64,000 nucleotides of DNA from Rhodoblastus sp963713695 (GTDB taxonomy: Bacteria; Pseudomonadota; Alphaproteobacteria; Rhizobiales; Beijerinckiaceae). The notes under the pieces were generated by a model, which searched no databases, was not told where the DNA came from, and saw only the letters and a list, made by a program, of their open reading frames with translations. Location of the stretch: NCBI GenBank assembly GCA_963713695.1, contig CAVQMU010000001.1, positions 496,001 to 560,000 on the forward strand, read 5' to 3'. Position numbers and translations under genes: made by a program. This document shows, piece after piece, positions 46,850-53,906 of this stretch (the first letter of the stretch is position 1; every line of letters starts with the position of its first letter).

Positions 46850-47767
46850 ATGACGCAAACAATGTCCTCCGGCGATCTTGCCGCCGACCGGCGCTACCAA
46901 TGGGGCCTGGGCGCCGCGGAGGGCGGCGACCACGAGGCGGCGCGCGATCTGTTTGCCCAAACGCTCGACCTTGCCCCGCACTGGGCGCCCGCCTGGTTCG
47001 CCCTGGCGCAGGCGCTGGAAAAACTCGGCCGCCTCGAGGAGGCGATCGAAGCTTACGCCAAAGCGCAGGCGCTTGAGCCCGAAGATCCCTTCGGCGCCGG
47101 CCTGTGCCTTGCGCGGCTTGGCGAACAAGCTGTGTCCGCCGCGCCGCGCGCCTATGTACGGACGCTTTTTGACCAATATGCGGCGACGTTCGACAATCAC
47201 CTGGTTCAAAAGCTGGCTTATCGCGGTCCGCAACTGCTCTGTGCTGCGCTGGAGCGGGCGGCCCCGGGACGCAAATATGGTCAGGTGCTCGACCTCGGCT
47301 GTGGCGCCGGGCTTTTCGCCGCGCATTTTCGCGACCACGCGGAAAATCTCGTAGGCGTCGATCTGTCGCCGGCGATGATCGCGCAGGCGCGGGCGAAAAA
47401 CCTTTATGAAAGGCTCGCCGCCGCCGATCTCGTCGAGTTCCTGCGGGAAGAGCCCGAGGCAAGCGCCGATCTCGCCGTCGCCGCCGACGTTTTTGTCTAT
47501 ATCGGCGATCTCGTCCCTGCATTTTCAGGTGTTTCCCGCGTATTGCGGCCAGGGGGCCTTTTCGCCTTCAGCGTCCAGCGGGGCGATGGGACCCCGGATG
47601 AGGGCTGGTCCGTCGGCGCGGATCTGCGCTACGCCCATGGATGCGCCTATCTCCGCGCCTGCGCCGAAAATTGCGGTTTCGCAGTGCGCGAAATCGGGGA
47701 GGCCTCGACCCGCAAGGACGCGGGCGTCGACGTGCCCGGATATGTCGCGCTTTTCGGGCGGCTTTGA
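46850..47767 (+). CDS. TPR-containing SAM-dependent methyltransferase
   Basis: 305 aa. Residues 12-75 form two TPR repeats (YQWGLGAAEGGDHEAARDLF, WFALAQALEKLGRLEEAIEA). A class I methyltransferase follows: YAATFDNHLVQKLAYRGPQL, motif I QVLDLGCGAGLFAAHF, LVGVDLSPAMIAQARAKNLY and LRPGGLFAFSVQRGD. The FDQYAATFDNHL stretch is common to a set of alphaproteobacterial TPR-methyltransferases with unknown substrate. It stands alone, with the CoA-transferase pair starting 124 bases later. Confidence 0.88.
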   Translation: MTQTMSSGDLAADRRYQWGLGAAEGGDHEAARDLFAQTLDLAPHWAPAWFALAQALEKLGRLEEAIEAYAKAQALEPEDPFGAGLCLARLGEQAVSAAPRAYVRTLFDQYAATFDNHLVQKLAYRGPQLLCAALERAAPGRKYGQVLDLGCGAGLFAAHFRDHAENLVGVDLSPAMIAQARAKNLYERLAAADLVEFLREEPEASADLAVAADVFVYIGDLVPAFSGVSRVLRPGGLFAFSVQRGDGTPDEGWSVGADLRYAHGCAYLRACAENCGFAVREIGEASTRKDAGVDVPGYVALFGRL

Positions 47768-47891
47768 GCTTGTCGCGGCGGACCGCGCCCCCTGCTTTTG
47801 TCGAGCCTTGATGCGACTAGACCTTCGAAAGGCCCGCCTTTATGGTTGCAGTGCAAGAATTCCAAGGAATTCCATCGAACGGGATCAGCTC

Positions 47892-48623
47892 ATGAAGAAA
47901 GTGTTTCCAGACGCCGGCTCCGCCATGGCCGGACTGGTCAAGGACGGAATGACCCTGATGGCCGGCGGCTTCGGCCTCTGCGGCATTCCCGAGGCGCTGA
48001 TCGACGCCGTGAAGCAATCGGGCGCGAAGAACCTCACCTTCATCTCCAACAACGCAGGCGTCGATGGCGTCGGCCTCGGCGTGCTGCTGGAGACGAAACA
48101 GGTGAAGAAGATGATTTCGTCCTATGTCGGCGAGAACAAGCTTTTCGCCCAGCAATATCTCGGTGGCGAACTGGAAATCGAATTCAACCCGCAGGGCACG
48201 CTGGCCGAGCGCATCCGCGCCGGCGGCGCGGGCATTCCGGCCTTCTACACCAAGACCGGCTTCGGCACCCTGGTCGCCGAAGGCAAGGAAACCCGCGTCT
48301 TCAACGGCGAGAACTATGTGATGGAGACCGGTCTTGTCGCCGATATCTCGCTCGTCCACGCCTGGAAAGGCGATACGGAGGGCAACCTGGTCTTCCGCAA
48401 GACCGCGCGCAATTTCAACCCGATGATGGCGACGGCGGGAAGGATCACGGTCGCCGAGGTCGAGCATCTGTTCCAGGCAGGCGAACTCAACCCCGACGAA
48501 ATTCACACGCCCGGAATTTACGTGCAGCGCATCATCCGCGTCTCCGACAGCAAGAAACACATCGAGCAGCGGACCACGCGCAAGCGCACGAGCCCCGCCG
48601 CCGCCGCAGGAGGAGAAGTCTGA
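47892..48623 (+). CDS. 3-oxoacid CoA-transferase subunit A
   Basis: 243 aa from the ATG at 47892 (MKKVFPDAGSAMAGLVKDGM); the frame is open upstream but overlaps the methyltransferase. The family 1 CoA-transferase alpha signature MAGGFGLCGIPEALIDAV is at residues 23-40, followed by LTFISNNAGVDGVGLGVLLE, AERIRAGGAGIPAFYTKTGF and GDTEGNLVFRKTARNFNP. With subunit B it moves CoA from succinyl-CoA to acetoacetate, allowing use of ketone bodies released from PHB. Stop and next start overlap as TGATG. Confidence 0.95.
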   Translation: MKKVFPDAGSAMAGLVKDGMTLMAGGFGLCGIPEALIDAVKQSGAKNLTFISNNAGVDGVGLGVLLETKQVKKMISSYVGENKLFAQQYLGGELEIEFNPQGTLAERIRAGGAGIPAFYTKTGFGTLVAEGKETRVFNGENYVMETGLVADISLVHAWKGDTEGNLVFRKTARNFNPMMATAGRITVAEVEHLFQAGELNPDEIHTPGIYVQRIIRVSDSKKHIEQRTTRKRTSPAAAAGGEV

Positions 48624-49264
48624 TGGCCTGGACCCGCGACCAGATGGCGGCGCGCGCCGCGAAAGAATTGCGTGACGGTTTTTACGTCAATCTCGGCATC
48701 GGCATTCCCACGCTGGTCTCGAATTACATTCCCCCGGGCATGAGCGTGCAATTGCAGAGCGAGAACGGCATGCTCGGCATGGGCCCGTTCCCCTATGAGG
48801 GCGAGGAGGACGCCGACCTGATCAACGCCGGCAAGCAGACGATCACGGAATTGCCGACGACTTCCTATTTCTCCTCGGCCAATTCCTTCGCCATGATCCG
48901 CGGCGGCCATATCGATCTTTCCATTCTCGGCGCCATGCAGGTGGCCGAAAACGGCGATCTCGCCAACTGGATGATCCCCGGCAAGATGGTCAAGGGCATG
49001 GGCGGCGCGATGGACCTCGTCGCGGGCGTGAAGAAGGTCGTGGTGGTGATGGAGCATGTCGCCAAGGACGGCCCCAAATTCCTGCACGCCTGCAACCTGC
49101 CGCTGACCGGCGCCAAGGTCGTCGATCTCCTCATCACCGATCTCGGCGTCTTCTCGATCGACAAGCATGGCGCCAGCGGCGTGAAGCTGATCGAACTGGC
49201 TGACGGCGTCACGGTCGACGAGATCAGGGGGAAGACCGAGGCGGCTTTCGCGGTCGCGGTCTAG
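48623..49264 (+). CDS. 3-oxoacid CoA-transferase subunit B
   Basis: 213 aa. ATG at 48623 overlaps the subunit A stop by one base and has AGGAGGAG ahead. The beta-subunit motif LQSENGMLGMGPFPYEGEED holds the catalytic Glu that forms the enzyme-CoA thioester. YVNLGIGIPTLVSNYIPPGM, SFAMIRGGHIDLSILGAMQV and NLPLTGAKVVDLLITDLGVF confirm the family. Subunits A and B would form the active enzyme in the cytoplasm. The gene is followed directly by repeat elements. Confidence 0.95.
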   Translation: MAWTRDQMAARAAKELRDGFYVNLGIGIPTLVSNYIPPGMSVQLQSENGMLGMGPFPYEGEEDADLINAGKQTITELPTTSYFSSANSFAMIRGGHIDLSILGAMQVAENGDLANWMIPGKMVKGMGGAMDLVAGVKKVVVVMEHVAKDGPKFLHACNLPLTGAKVVDLLITDLGVFSIDKHGASGVKLIELADGVTVDEIRGKTEAAFAVAV

Positions 49265-49265
49265 A

Positions 49266-49367
49266 GCATTTTCGAGCGAAGTGGATTCCGGTTCGCGTTA
49301 AGAAAATGCGTGAAAACAAGAAACTAGCGCCTGTTTGGTGAACCGGAGTTCACCGAACAGGCGCTAG
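49266..49367. repeat. bipartite hairpin repeat, copy 2
   Basis: Part 1: GCATTTTC (49266-49273) pairs with GAAAATGC (49302-49309), enclosing GAGCGAAGTGG...CCGGTTCGCG. Part 2 (49324-49367): a 19-bp-arm hairpin with one mismatch, CTAGCGCCTGTTTGGTGAA and TTCACCGAACAGGCGCTAG, loop CCGGAG. The element begins one base after the subunit B stop. The 50185 copy has the same two parts. Confidence 0.82.
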
Positions 49368-49512
49368 GGTCCAAAGACAACGCGTCGCCGTTGGCCATAT
49401 TGCCGTCGGCGGCGCGTCATTGCTTTGCTTGATTGGAATTTCAACGAGCATCGACGACGACACTGATTTGGGCGTTCGGCTTGGCCGCACCCGGAAGCTG
49501 CGCAGGTAAAAA

Positions 49513-50184
49513 ATGCAGTCCCAGTCGGTTTTTCCCCTCTACGTCTTCGACGCCTATGGCACGCTGTTTGACGTGCATTCCGCCGTCGTCCGCCATGCGG
49601 AGATCATTGGTCCCCAGGCGAAAAATCTGTCCGAGTTGTGGCGGACCAAGCAGCTCGAATATACTTGGACGCGCTCGCTGATGGGCGCCTACCGGGATTT
49701 CGACGCATTGACGCGGGACGCCCTGGATTTCGCCGCCGCCCGCTGCGGCGGGATTTCCGCCGAGGCGCGCGAAAAATTGCTGAAAGCCTATGAGACGCTC
49801 GACGCCTATGCCGACGCCGCGCCGGCTCTCGCTGACATCAGGCAAAAGGGCGCGAAATGCGTCATTCTTTCCAATGGGACGCCCGCCGGGCTGGAGCGCG
49901 CCGTGCGCTCGGCCGGCTTGCAGGATTTGCTCGATGTTTCGCTGTCGGTCGATGCGCTGAAAATCTTCAAGACCGCGCCCGCCGCCTATCAACTGGTCTG
50001 CGATCGCTACAGCGTGCGGCCGGAAGACGTCTCGTTTCAGTCCTCGAACCGCTGGGATGTGGCGGGCGCGGCAAAGTTTGGTTTTCGAGCCGTATGGATC
50101 AATCGGGCGGCCGCCCCCGACGAATATGCGGACCTGCCGCCCGCCGCCGAAATCGCCAGTCTTTCCGGGCTTGCCGGCCTCTAG
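49513..50184 (+). CDS. haloacid dehalogenase, type II
   Basis: 223 aa. HAD superfamily enzyme of the L-2-haloacid dehalogenase group: motif I VFDAYGTLFDVHSAV (nucleophile Asp), LWRTKQLEYTWTRSLMGAYR, motif II CVILSNGTPAGLERAV, the Lys in LKIFKTAPAAYQLV, and SFQSSNRWDVAGAAKFGFRA with the final WINRAAAPDEY. It hydrolyses 2-haloacids to hydroxyacids with inversion. Such genes occur widely in soil bacteria, and the physiological substrate may differ. It is flanked on both sides by copies of the same hairpin repeat. Confidence 0.92.
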   Translation: MQSQSVFPLYVFDAYGTLFDVHSAVVRHAEIIGPQAKNLSELWRTKQLEYTWTRSLMGAYRDFDALTRDALDFAAARCGGISAEAREKLLKAYETLDAYADAAPALADIRQKGAKCVILSNGTPAGLERAVRSAGLQDLLDVSLSVDALKIFKTAPAAYQLVCDRYSVRPEDVSFQSSNRWDVAGAAKFGFRAVWINRAAAPDEYADLPPAAEIASLSGLAGL

Positions 50185-50282
50185 CGCATATTCCCGAAAA
50201 GTGGGTCCGGTTTTCGGACAAGAATATGCGCAAAAACAAAACTCCGGAGCAGGTTCGGTGAACCGGAGTTCACGAACGCGCT
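50185..50282. repeat. bipartite hairpin repeat, copy 3
   Basis: Part 1: CGCATATTC (50185-50193) with GAATATGCG (50222-50230), inside CCGAAAAGTGGGTCCGG and TTTTCGG. Part 2 (about 50245-50282): imperfect hairpin with loop CCGGAG and GTGAA/TTCAC closing arms. It begins at the stop codon of the dehalogenase. Relative to copy 2, stem bases change on both sides, keeping the pairing. Confidence 0.82.
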
Positions 50283-50286
50283 CTGG

Positions 50287-50362
50287 ACAAAAAAGAGCCG
50301 CCGGAAGAACCAGCGGCCCAAGTCTAGGGAGGAAACGCCCAAGGTGGGCAATGCAGAACAGG
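50287..50362 (-). ncRNA. mmgR: mmgR/suhB-like small RNA (alpha-r8 type)
   Basis: Read on the minus strand from about 50362: a small GCCC-ACCTT-GGGC hairpin, the unpaired stretch GTTTCCTCCCTAGACTTG, then a terminator hairpin GCCGCTGG-TTCTT-CCGGCGGC followed by CTTTTTT (50288-50294 region). This order and the TTTCCTCCCT core match, as I recall it, the alphaproteobacterial suhB/mmgR family of ~75-nt RNAs; MmgR of Sinorhizobium limits PHB accumulation. The 5' end is an estimate. It lies near phaZ and the acetoacetate CoA-transferase genes, in line with that role. Confidence 0.7.
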
Positions 50363-50809
50363 CGAGGCCCGCTCTACAGGTTCGAAACTATGTTGCGGCG
50401 CACAAAATGTCAAGTCATTTTGTTGCGACGCACCATTTTATTTGAAGGGAAAGGGACTAGCAGGCCTGAAACAGGCGATGCGAAACACAACGCCGCGGCC
50501 GAAGCTCACATTAAAAATTGTTTTTCTAATGGCCGGCGTTCCCAGGCAATATCCGATCAGGTCGATAAAATTGGGAACTCTGGACAATCAGTCTGGTTGT
50601 CATGGCTCGGGCGACGGGCGCAAAACATCGGTTTTGCGCCTTTGCCGCAGAAGGTTGACGATTTGCGCGTCCACCGCCGGGATTAAGGAGCTGCCGACTT
50701 AGGTCCGGCTCCGTTTGTGGCGGTCCCGTTTCGCATCCGGCCCGGTTGCCGCTTGGCGCCCCGGGCGATGCGTTCGGAGGCGGAGTCCATACCCAACCAG
50801 GAGCAAGCA
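50363..50809. other. gene-poor region between the sRNA and csbD
   Basis: 447 bp without a convincing gene. The left part should hold the sRNA promoter (minus strand). It has two direct copies of TGTTGCGRCGCAC (50391 and 50421) around a CAAAATG-TCAAGT-CATTTTG inverted repeat (50403-50422). An 86-codon plus-strand frame at 50442 shows no protein-like features. The right part carries the csbD promoter, not located with confidence. Confidence 0.55.
50391..50434. promoter_or_regulatory. paired TGTTGCGRCGCAC boxes, candidate regulator site
   Basis: TGTTGCGGCGCACA at 50391-50404 and TGTTGCGACGCACC at 50421-50434, direct copies 30 bases apart (about three helical turns). Each is itself partly palindromic (TTGCG/CGCA). 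Between them CAAAATG and CATTTTG form a 7-bp inverted repeat. The site is just upstream of the minus-strand sRNA. The regulator is unknown; a PHB-linked factor is a guess from context. Confidence 0.45.
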
Positions 50810-51004
50810 ATGTCCAGCACCAGCGACAAGATCAAGGGAACTGCCAATGAAATGGCCGGCAAGGCCAAGCAGGCCGTCGGCTCGGCCACGGATGACAAGG
50901 CCCTGCGCGCCAAGGGGGCGGCGCAGGAAGCCAAGGGCGATGCGCAAAAGGCCAAGGGCCAGGTCAAGGACGCCCTGAAGAAGGGCGTCGACAAGGCGTC
51001 CTGA
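50810..51004 (+). CDS. CsbD-like stress protein
   Basis: 64 aa, the usual CsbD length. ATG at 50810 has CAGGAGC seven bases ahead. Almost entirely charged and Ala/Gly: MSSTSDKIKGTANEMAGKAK, VGSATDDKALRAKGAAQEAK, KGQVKDALKKGVDKAS. CsbD proteins are small, probably disordered in isolation, and induced by general stress in many bacteria; the mechanism is unknown. A strong terminator follows 24 bases after the stop. Confidence 0.92.
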   Translation: MSSTSDKIKGTANEMAGKAKQAVGSATDDKALRAKGAAQEAKGDAQKAKGQVKDALKKGVDKAS

Positions 51005-51027
51005 CGCCACCGACAGATTACAGATGA

Positions 51028-51063
51028 AGACCTCCCGCCGAAAAATGGCGGGAGGTCTTTTTT
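51028..51063. terminator. intrinsic terminator after csbD
   Basis: AGACCTCCCGCC, loop GAAAAAT, GGCGGGAGGTCT, then TTTTT. A perfect 12-bp stem. It lies between csbD and the convergent small exported gene. Confidence 0.92.
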
Positions 51064-51088
51064 ATTGTTTATCGGTCGCTTGCTGCGC

Positions 51089-51400
51089 TCACTGCGCGGG
51101 CGCGACGGTAAAATCTTCCGTCGCCGCGGGGCGTTTCAACATGATCGCGCGCTCCTTGCCGGACTTGTCGCGCCATTTGGCGCGGCAAAGCTGCGGTCCG
51201 CACAGGACTTCGGGAAAACGATAGAGCGGCGCGCCCCCGTCGAAACGCTTCAATCCATAATCGTTTTTCGGCTTCCAGCCCTGCTGCAGCAGCGCCTCCC
51301 GCAAGGGGCGATACGCCTGGCCGGTCGAAATGTCCTGCGCCGCCGCTTCTGCGCCGAGCGCCAGGGTCAGGCCGAGAACCAGGGCCGTAAAAACCTTCAT
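51089..51400 (-). CDS. small exported hypothetical protein
   Basis: 103 aa. ATG at 51400 with AGAGGAGA ahead decides the start. Signal peptide MKVFTALVLGLTLALGAEAA then AAQDI. The mature part has YRPLREALLQQGWKPKNDYG and FPEVLCGPQLCRAKWRDKSG, with a CxxxxC pair, and a basic region RAIMLKRPAAT. Related short periplasmic proteins occur in Rhizobiales without a function. It lies between csbD and the aminotransferase. Confidence 0.72.
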   Translation of the reverse strand: MKVFTALVLGLTLALGAEAAAQDISTGQAYRPLREALLQQGWKPKNDYGLKRFDGGAPLYRFPEVLCGPQLCRAKWRDKSGKERAIMLKRPAATEDFTVAPAQ

Positions 51401-51431
51401 CCCAAATCTCCTCTTTCGCCAGTCTGGCGGC

Positions 51432-52634
51432 CTATCGCAGCGAAGCGCAGAAATCCTGGATTTTCGCGCAGGCCTTTTCGAGCGCGGCATTGGAGGTCGC
51501 ATAGCTGACGCGGAAATTCGGCCCCATGCCGAAGGCCGAGCCCTGCACCACCGCAACGCCTTGTTCCTCCAGCAGCGCCGTGACGAAATCCGCGTCGGAC
51601 CCGATTGTCTTGCCGCCCGCCGTCGTCCGGCCAATCGCCTCGGCGCAGGAGGGATAGACGTAAAACGCGCCCTCCGGCCGATGCGCTTGAAGATGCGCCG
51701 CCTGGTTCAGCATGGCCACGACGAGATCGCGCCGCCCCTCGAAAACCTTGCGGCTTTCCGTGATGAAATCCTGCGGACCCTCAAGCGCCTCGACGGCCGC
51801 CCATTGCGCGATCGAACAGGCGCCCGAAGTTTGCTGGCCCTGGATCATGTCCATGGCCTTGATGAGGCTGGAAGGCCCCGCCGCATAGCCGATGCGCCAG
51901 CCGGTCATGGCATAGGCTTTCGAGACGCCGTTCATCGTCAGGGTCCGCTCGTAAAGCGCCGGCTCGACCTGCGCTGGCGTCTTGTAGACGAAGTCGCCGT
52001 AGACAAGATGTTCGTACATGTCGTCGGTCAGGATCCAGACCTGCGGATGCGCTACGAGGACATCGGTCAGGGCCTTCAGCTCCGCCTCCGAATAGGCCGC
52101 GCCGGAGGGGTTCGACGGCGAATTCAGGATCACCCATTTTGTACGCGGCGTGATCGCCCTCGCGAGCGCCTCCGCCTGCAGCTTGTAGGCTTCCTCAGCC
52201 CGCGTCGCGACGATCACTGCGGTTCCGCCGCAAAGCGCGACGATTTCGGGATAGGACACCCAATAGGGCGCGGAGACGATGACCTCGTCGCCGGGATTGA
52301 GGCTGGCCATCAGGGCGTTGAACAGGATCTGCTTGCCGCCCGTGCCGACGATGCAGTTCGAGGGCGCATAGTCCAGCCCGTTCTCGCGCTTGAATTTCCT
52401 GGCAATGGCCTCGCGCAAAGGTTGAATGCCCGCGACCGGGCCATATTTGGTCTCGCCGCGCCGGATGGCCTCGATTGCCGCCGCCTTGATATTGTCGGGC
52501 GTGTCGAAATCGGGCTCGCCGACGGAAAGGCTGATGATCTCGCGCCCTTGCGCCTTGAGTTCCCGCGCCTTCTGCGTGACGGCGATGGTGGCGGAAGGTT
52601 TTACACGGGAGAGGGCGTCGGCGATGAAGGCCAT
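51432..52634 (-). CDS. aatA: aspartate aminotransferase (class I/II, aspC/aatA type)
   Basis: 400 aa. PLP enzyme interconverting aspartate and 2-oxoglutarate with oxaloacetate and glutamate. Start MAFIADALSRVKPSATIAVT; SLSVGEPDFDTPDNIKAAAI, GPVAGIQPLREAIARKFKRE, WVILNSPSNPSGAAYSEAEL (PLP-binding NP), DDMYEHLVYGDFVY, and the Schiff-base Lys in NGVSKAYAMTGWRIGYAAGP. In alphaproteobacteria this Igamma-type enzyme can also use prephenate. It stands alone on the minus strand, with an empty 444-base region upstream. Confidence 0.95.
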   Translation of the reverse strand: MAFIADALSRVKPSATIAVTQKARELKAQGREIISLSVGEPDFDTPDNIKAAAIEAIRRGETKYGPVAGIQPLREAIARKFKRENGLDYAPSNCIVGTGGKQILFNALMASLNPGDEVIVSAPYWVSYPEIVALCGGTAVIVATRAEEAYKLQAEALARAITPRTKWVILNSPSNPSGAAYSEAELKALTDVLVAHPQVWILTDDMYEHLVYGDFVYKTPAQVEPALYERTLTMNGVSKAYAMTGWRIGYAAGPSSLIKAMDMIQGQQTSGACSIAQWAAVEALEGPQDFITESRKVFEGRRDLVVAMLNQAAHLQAHRPEGAFYVYPSCAEAIGRTTAGGKTIGSDADFVTALLEEQGVAVVQGSAFGMGPNFRVSYATSNAALEKACAKIQDFCASLR

Positions 52635-53078
52635 TTTTCGTCCTGGGGGCTCGCGATTTTTGGCGCGACCTTAATGCGGGACGCGAAAAAGGGAAGGCGG
52701 AAATTTGAGCGGTCGCCGAAACGGCCAGATGTCGCGACCGCCAGGGGATCTCCGTATTTACCGAGTCTGGTCCTGCGAGCGAGGCGCTCTATAGTCAATC
52801 GATTGGACTGACGCTTCTGCGGAGATCGTTGCTTCCGCACGGAGCGAAGGAAAGGCGGCTCGATCCAACCGATGCCGCTCCTTCGTTTTTCGAGGCGTTC
52901 TCGAAATTTGCCTGACTGGAATGATCCGCACGTCGCCTTCTCGGGCTTCGCCGCAGCTCTGTCTCGATAACGTGATGGGACGGCGCTGCCGGTTCGATTT
53001 AGCTTGGGCGTGAGCGGCAAGAACAATGGCCCGAAACGGGCGGAAATAAAGGATGGAAACGCGTAGAGGAGGAGCGTC
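52635..53078. other. 444-bp intergenic region
   Basis: Between the divergent aminotransferase and DUF2336 genes. I see no gene, repeat or RNA structure. A 159-codon minus-strand frame (52601-53080) is Arg/Ser-rich with no motif and overlaps the aminotransferase start, so it was not called. The promoters of both flanking genes should be here. Confidence 0.5.
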
Positions 53079-53906
53079 ATGATTGCATCGATGCAGCATA
53101 CGGAGTTTTCTGGGCTCGCTGGCGCCGCCAGCAGCCCGCCGCATTTTGAACAAAGCGAATTTTATGCGATTGCCGCCGGCGGCTCCTGCGAGCAGGCCTG
53201 TACGGTGGCCACGCGTCACGCCCTCGATGAAAAGCTGCTCAACCTGCTCGCCCATCGCGCCGAGCCGGAAGTCGCCTACGCCCTGGCTTACAATCCCCAT
53301 GCGCGGCTTGGCCGGAAGATTTTGCGCTGCCTCATGGAGCGCGGCCGGGAAGACCCGGTTCTGGCTCGCGCCCTGTTGCGCCGCGACGATCTCCATCTCT
53401 GCCATCTTCGGCTGTTCCTTCATGCGGACGCCGAGGAGCGCGGACATCTCATCGCCGTCGCGCGCCTTTCCGGCCTCGCCACCATTCGTCGCGGGGAATC
53501 CTATCCGGAGCCAGGCGCCGCAAAGCTCAGCCGGCTCGAAAATTGCGCGCTCGACAAGCGGCCCGAGGCGTTCAGGCAGGCGCTCGCGGACTCGCTGCGT
53601 TGCGACCTTCCCATGGCGCGCCGCATCGCCGACGACAAGGGCGGCGAAGCATTGGCGCTGGCTCTGGTCGCCATCGGACTGTCGTGCGAAAACATCGCGC
53701 GCATTTTCCTGGCGGCCTATCCGGATATCCGTGATTCCAGACCGAAGTTTCGCGCGATCATGCGCATCGTCGAAAGCGTGCCCCGGCGCGCCGCGGCGCG
53801 CATGATCCGCATCATCATCGGCGAACCCGCCACAATACATTCCCGAGACGAGCGAGCGGTCGCGCGCGCTCATGCGGAGTCGCTCAGGCCGCGACCAGGT
53901 CCCTGA
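53079..53906 (+). CDS. DUF2336 domain protein
   Basis: 275 aa, rich in Ala, Arg and Leu, all-helical in look. Repeating HEAT-like helices: LLNLLAHRAEPEVAYALAYN, ILRCLMERGREDPVLARALL, RRDDLHLCHLRLFLHADAEE, ALALVAIGLSCENIARIFLA. DUF2336 proteins are alphaproteobacterial helical-repeat proteins with no known activity. The start is an ATG at 53079 with AGGAGGAG nine bases ahead. The stop falls inside the 3' end of the convergent DUF1501 gene by 23 bases. Confidence 0.75.
   Translation: MIASMQHTEFSGLAGAASSPPHFEQSEFYAIAAGGSCEQACTVATRHALDEKLLNLLAHRAEPEVAYALAYNPHARLGRKILRCLMERGREDPVLARALLRRDDLHLCHLRLFLHADAEERGHLIAVARLSGLATIRRGESYPEPGAAKLSRLENCALDKRPEAFRQALADSLRCDLPMARRIADDKGGEALALALVAIGLSCENIARIFLAAYPDIRDSRPKFRAIMRIVESVPRRAAARMIRIIIGEPATIHSRDERAVARAHAESLRPRPGP

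Noticed and set aside
50566..50592. GGAAC-N16-GGTT, possible EcfG-type stress promoter for csbD
   Set aside because: The -10 differs from the usual CGTT and the distance to csbD is over 200 bases, so the match could be chance.
50442..50702. 86-codon plus-strand frame upstream of csbD
   Set aside because: No recognisable domain or signal; the region looks like non-coding spacer.
52758..53873. 371-codon minus-strand frame opposite the DUF2336 gene
   Set aside because: Arg/Gly-rich shadow with no domain; the plus-strand frame has a strong ribosome site and a helical-repeat pattern.
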